A stretch of 64,000 nt of DNA from Cheilinus undulatus (taxonomy: Eukaryota; Chordata; Actinopteri; Labriformes; Labridae). Under the pieces are notes generated by a model, which made no database searches, was not told where the DNA came from, and saw only the letters and a list, made by a program, of their open reading frames with translations. Positions 60,401 to 64,000 of the stretch are shown here, piece after piece. The position numbers and the translations under genes are program-made. Numbering within the stretch: the stretch's first letter is position 1; the number at the start of each line of letters is the position of its first letter. The stretch is from the NCBI RefSeq assembly GCF_018320785.1, contig NC_054880.1, positions 580,616-644,615 on the forward strand, read 5' to 3'.

Positions 60401-63364
60401 CCCTTAGAGATCCCCCTCTGTAGCCCTTTCTGGACCCCCTTACTGGCCCCTTAGAGACCCCCCTTAGAGATCCCCGTCTGTAGCTCTGTCTGGACCCCCT
60501 TAATGGCCCCTTAGAGACCCCCCTTAGAGATCCCCGTCCGTAGCCCTGTCTGGACCCCCTTATTGGCCCCTTAGAGACCCCCCTTAAAGACCCCCTCTGT
60601 AGCCCTGTCTGGACCCCCTCACGCGCCCCTTAGAGACCCCCCTTAAAGACCCCGTCTGTAGCCCTGTCTGGACCCCTTATTGGCCCCTTAGAGACCCCCC
60701 TTAAAGACCCCGTCTGTAGCCCTGTCTGGACCCCCTTATTGGCCCCTTAGAGACCGCCCTTAGAGATCCCCATCTGTAGCCCTTTCTGGACCCCCTTACT
60801 GGCCCCTTAGAGACCCCCCTTAGAGATCCCCGTCTGTAGCTCTGTCTGGACCCCCTTTAGAGACCCCCGTCTGTAGCTCTGTCTGGACCCCCTTATTGGC
60901 CCCTGTAGAGACCCCCCTTAAAGACCCCGTCTGTAGCTCTGTCTGGACCCCCTTATTGGCCCCTTAGAGACCCCCCTTAGAGATCCCCATCTGTAGCCCT
61001 TTCTGGACCCCCTTACTGGCCCCTTAGAGACCCCCCTTAGAGATCCCGGTCTGTAGCACTGTCTGGACCCCCTTACTGGCCCCTTAGAGACCCCCCTTAG
61101 AGATCCCCGTCCGTAGCCCTGTCTGGACCCCCTTATTGGCCCCTTAGAGACCCCCCTTAAAGACCCCGTCTGTAGCGCTGTCTGGACCCCCGTATTGGCC
61201 CCTGTAGAGACCCCCCTTAAAGACCCGCTGTAGCCCTGTCTGGACCCCTTATTGGCCCCTGTAGAGACCCCCTTAAAGACCCCGTCCGTAGCCCTGTCTG
61301 GACCCCCTTATTGGCCCCTTAGAGACCGCCCTTAGAGATCCCCATCTGTAGCCCTTTCTGGACCCCCTTACTGGCCCCTTAGAGACCCCCCTTAGTGATC
61401 CCCGTCTGTAGCTCTGTCTGGACCCCTTTAGAGACCCCGTCTGTAGCTCTGTCTGGACCCCTTATTGGCCCCTTAGAGACCCCCCTTAAAGACCCCGTCT
61501 GTAGCTCTGTCTGGACCCCCTTATTGGCCCCTGTAGAGACCCCCCTTAAAGACCCCGTCTGTAGCTCTGTCTGGACCCCCTTATTGGCCCCTGTAGAGAC
61601 CCCCCTTAAAGACCCCGTCTGTAGCTCTGTCTGGACCCCCTTATTGGCCCCTGTAGAGACCCCCCTTAGAGATCCCCGTCTGTAACTCTGTCTGGACCCC
61701 CTTAATGGCCCCTGTAGAGACCCCCCTTAAAGACCCCGTCTGTAGCTCTGTCTGGACCCCTTATTGGCCCCTTAGAGACCCCCTTAGAGATCCCCATCTG
61801 TAGCCCTTTCTGGACCCCTTACTGGCCCCTTAGAGACCCCCTTAGAGATCCCGTCTGTAGCCCTGTCTGGACCCCTTAATGGCCCCTTAGAGACCCCCTT
61901 AAAGACCCGTCTGTAGCCCTGTCTGGACCCCCTTAATGGTCCCTTAGAGACCCCCCTTAAAGACCCCGTCTGTAGCTCTGTCTGGACCCCCATAATTGCC
62001 CCTTAGAGACCCCCCTTAAAGACCCCGTCTGTAGCCCTGTCTGGACCCCCTTACTGGCCTCTTAGAGACCCCCCTTAAAGACCCCGTCTGTAGCTCTGTC
62101 TGGACCCCTTATTGGCCCCTTAGAGACCCCCTTAGAGATCCCCATCTGTAGCCCTTTCTGGACCCCCTTACTGGCCCCTTAGAGACCCCCTTAGAGATCC
62201 CGTCTGTAGCTCTGTCTGGACCCCCTTATTGGCCCCTTAGAGACTCCCCTTAGAGATCCCCGTCCGTAGCCCTGTCTGGACCCCCTTATTGGCCCCTTAG
62301 AGACCCCCCTTAAAGACCCCGTCTGTAGCCCTGTCTGGACCCCCTTATTGGCCCCTTAGAGACCCCCTTAAAGACCCCGTCTGTAGCCCTGTCTGGACCC
62401 CCTTATTGGCCGCTGTAGAGACCCCCCTTAAAGACCCCGTCTGTAGCCCAGTCTGGACCCCCTTATTGGCCCCTTAGAGACCGCCCTTAGAGATCCCCCT
62501 CTGTAGCCCTTTCTGGACCCCCTTACTGGCCCCTTAGAGACCCCCTTAGAGATCCCGTCTGTAGCTCTGTCTGGACCCCTTTAGAGACCCCGCCTGTAGC
62601 TCTGTCTGGACCCCCTTATTGGCCCCTGTAGAGACCCCCCTTAAAGACCCCGTCTGTAGCTCTGTCTGGACCCCCTTATTGGCCCCTTAGAGACCCCCCT
62701 TAGAGATCCCCATCTGTAGCCCTTTCTGGACCCCCTTACTGGCCCCTTAGAGACCCCCCTTAGAGATCCCCGTCTGTAGCTCTGTCTGGACCCCCTTAAT
62801 GGCCCCTGTAGAGACCCCCTTTAGAGACCCCCGTCTGTAGCTCTGTCTGGACCCCCTTATAGGCCCCTGTAGCGACCCCCCTTAAAGACCCCGTCTGTAG
62901 CTCTGTCTGGACCCCCTTAATGGCCCCTTAGAGACCCCCCTTAGAGATCCCCGTCTGTAGCTCTGTCTGGACCCCCTTATTGGCCTCTGTAGAGACCCCC
63001 CTTAGAGACCCCCGTCTGTCTATGGCCGTCCCTGAGCCGCGGGTCCTCCCTCCCCCGTTTCCAGGGGCTGACCTGCTCTGTGGATCTTGACCTGGGCTTC
63101 TTTCATCACGGCATCCAGCAGCCTCCTCTGGCGGCAGATTTCCCGCTCTGAGCGCTGCATGCGCTCCTCGTACTCCGCCACGGTCTCCTCCAGCAGAGCC
63201 ACGATCTCCTCCGCCGCCGCCGTTAGCCGCTCGGTGAGCAGCGCCCTCAGCGCCGGGACTCCAGCCGCCTCTGCTGCTCCCTTTTCCAGCTGCAGCAGGA
63301 AGGCTTCCGCGGCGGACATCATCCGCTCATGGACCGACTCCCGGAGCAGCTGCAGCCCGCACAT
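46054..63364 (-). CDS. Zinc-finger gene B, multi-C2H2 protein (600 aa, two exons)
   Basis: Joined exons 63364-63073 and 47564-46054. The donor is GTCAGC, the acceptor TTTTTCTCTCCTCAG, and the phase 1 again, restoring an Asp at the junction as in gene A. Residues 1-97 form a coiled coil ([23 protein letters not shown] type). Residues 98-205 are acidic then basic, with [12 protein letters not shown], an AT-hook-like core. About 207-590 contain 13 C2H2 fingers, the first atypical (KHVVQLCAH). The last fingers use TGEKPYSC linkers, and the end is FIQL as in gene A. It is probably a nuclear transcription regulator; the target is unknown. Linking exons over 15.5 kb rests on phase, orientation and paralogy, so it is less certain than gene A. 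Confidence 0.82.
47641..48403. other. Gene B intron, no feature seen
   Basis: AT-rich intronic DNA immediately upstream of exon 2. No repeat family or exon is recognised. Confidence 0.5.
48404..48463. repeat. Poly(A) run plus TA microsatellite
   Basis: 36 A residues (48404-48439) followed by about 12 TA units, directly left of the second Tc1-like relic. Confidence 0.95.
48464..49500 (+). pseudogene. Degenerate Tc1/mariner transposase copy
   Basis: Plus-strand decayed Tc1-like element after a TA repeat. DNA-level landmarks are AGATCTCCAACACATCATGA, ATCTATCAGTCTGAAAGGGT, a GGTGGTGGTAGTGTGACGGT (GGGSVMV) segment near 49110, a [20 protein letters not shown] segment near 49255-49305, and a segment equal to the LEWPSQSPDLNP region near 49315-49345. 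Frames are broken many times by stops and small deletions. No right inverted repeat was found. It sits in the intron of gene B. Confidence 0.85.
49649..49749. repeat. G-rich near-perfect inverted repeat
   Basis: Arms 49649-49684 and 49712-49749 pair over about 36 bp with one indel and one G.T-type mismatch. The left arm contains GAGGGGGGTAGGGGGG and the right arm its complement. The loop is 27 bp. The 42 bp at 49677-49718, covering the loop and arm tips, recurs directly at 49760-49801. Confidence 0.88.
49802..51167. other. Gene B intron with degenerate dispersed repeat
   Basis: 50300-50720 is a degenerate A-rich repeat built from phrases like AAAGTGGCAAAAATGGG and GGTTAAAAC. It closely resembles the interior of the hAT element at 24943 and the block at 10190, so it is likely another decayed copy of that family. 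No ends were found. The rest shows no feature. Confidence 0.5.
51168..58520. repeat. 7.35-kb satellite of 26- and 37-bp units
   Basis: Roughly 250 units sharing GTAGATCTGTGATGTTAGAA, with GAATGAAGC between (26 bp) or with an extra GACAATCTGAA (37 bp); a third form has AGAGAATCTGAA. Every unit carries AGATCT. Variant patterns recur in blocks, for example around 53580-53900 and 55310-55620. It fills half of the gene B intron. No long frame survives because 26 and 37 are not multiples of three. Confidence 0.97.
58521..58969. other. Unique spacer between two satellites
   Basis: About 450 bp of ordinary sequence. No exon, RNA gene or transposon end is seen. Confidence 0.5.
58970..59190. repeat. 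GAGGGTCT short-period array
   Basis: Units of 8-14 bp: GAGGGTCTGAGGGTCTAGGA and GGGTCTATGAGGGTCT mixtures. It leads almost directly into the 60-bp array. Confidence 0.94.
59191..63018. repeat. 3.8-kb satellite, unit about 59-60 bp
   Basis: About 64 units containing TCTGTCTGGACCCCCTTA, then TTGGCCCCTTAGAGACCCCC and CTTAAAGACCCCGTCTGTAG, in two main variants (AAAGACCCCGTC and AGAGATCCCCATC). Measured spacings near 59246-59424 are 59, 59 and 60 bp. It is strongly C-rich on the plus strand and ends about 55 bp from the gene B exon 1 donor. Confidence 0.97.
63073..63364 (-). CDS. Zinc-finger gene B, exon 1 (coiled coil)
   Basis: 292 bp, 97 codons plus one base. Starts [20 protein letters not shown] and ends [10 protein letters not shown] before donor GTCAGC. 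It belongs to the same first-exon family as gene A exon 1, with [20 protein letters not shown] as its most typical part. An in-frame ATG at 63421 would add 19 residues. The CpG-rich surroundings (63080-63420) suggest the promoter. The 60-bp satellite ends only about 50 bp downstream of the donor. Confidence 0.85.
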
Positions 63365-63639
63365 CCTCACCGTTTCAGCGGACAAAGACTCACAGCGGCA
63401 CCGGGGACGGACGGAGACCACCGGACTGGTAAACAGAGCTCAGAGGAGGAGAGAGGGGGACTACCGCGACCCCTGCTGGACGGGAGGGAGACCATGCCAG
63501 GATCATTGATCCTCACACGGATCAATAAAGAAAATACCGATAAAACCAGAATAATAACTGATAATACAGTTAGAGTCTGAATTAAGGTGTTCTGCTTTAG
63601 CTCAGCGGCTATAAATCATTCTAGACCAGGCTTAAAAAA

Positions 63640-64000
63640 ATAAAACAGTGCAGTAGTTTAAAAGTGTTTGTGAGCATCCATGAATCTGGATAATAATAAT
63701 AATAATAATAATGATAATAATAATAATAATAATAATAACAACAACAACAAAAACAGTAAAAATAATAATGATGATAATATTAATAATTATAATATTAATA
63801 ATAATGATAATAATAATGATATTAAAAATAATATAATAATATTAATAATAATATTAAAATAATGATAATATCTATAATAATAATAATGATAATATTAATA
63901 ATAATAATAATGATAATAATAATAATAATAATAACAACAACAACAACAAAAACAGTAAAAATAATAATGATGATAATATTAATAATTATAATATTAATAA
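63640..64000. repeat. AAT microsatellite with duplicated block
   Basis: Imperfect AAT runs. A segment with AACAACAACAAAAACAGTAA and then GATGATAATATTAATAATT occurs at about 63740-63800 and again at about 63935-64000, a direct duplication with an offset near 197 bp. It runs off the right edge. Confidence 0.92.

Overview
The window is vertebrate nuclear DNA, most likely from a teleost fish. The evidence is split genes with GT/AG introns, a natriuretic-peptide-receptor gene close to vertebrate NPR1, two C2H2 zinc-finger genes, a typical fish transposon mix (LINE, Ty3/gypsy, hAT and Tc1 remnants), and very heavy mini- and microsatellite content (by eye more than 40% of the window). Nothing looks prokaryotic. 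All recognised host genes lie on the minus strand.

Layout. (1) 1-4656: a LINE on the minus strand (ORF1 plus the endonuclease part of ORF2, both open, ORF2 running off the left edge) and a 5'-truncated, frameshifted L1-like ORF2 on the plus strand. (2) 4820-7185: ATT, CA and CTT/ATT simple repeats. (3) 8200-27419: six exons of npr1 (minus strand) covering the signal peptide and almost the whole ligand-binding ectodomain. The transmembrane, kinase-homology and cyclase exons are not visible and should lie left of the window. The introns carry 77-bp, 18-bp and 19-22-bp arrays and a non-autonomous hAT element with its target duplication. (4) 27.4-32.3 kb: a 36-bp array abutting the npr1 start codon, a 3.2-kb array, and a CpG-rich block that may be the npr1 promoter and a non-coding first exon. 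(5) 32.7-40 kb: a GGAT array, then a 47-bp array split by a Ty3/gypsy-type insertion with a 5-bp target duplication. (6) 40.7-44.9 kb: zinc-finger gene A, 793 codons in two exons. (7) 45.2-49.5 kb: two Tc1/mariner relics flanking the 3' part of zinc-finger gene B. (8) 46054-63364: zinc-finger gene B, 600 codons in two exons separated by a 15.5-kb intron that is mostly two satellites (7.35 kb and about 4 kb). (9) 63.6-64 kb: AAT repeats.

The two zinc-finger genes are tandem paralogues: same exon structure, same phase-1 intron, related coiled-coil first exon and the same C-terminal FIQL. No operon-like or novel multi-gene system was found. The most unusual items are the array of acceptor-like motifs upstream of npr1, the gag-zinc knuckle-integrase LTR element with unlike ends, and the repeated finger module with nine-residue short fingers in gene A.
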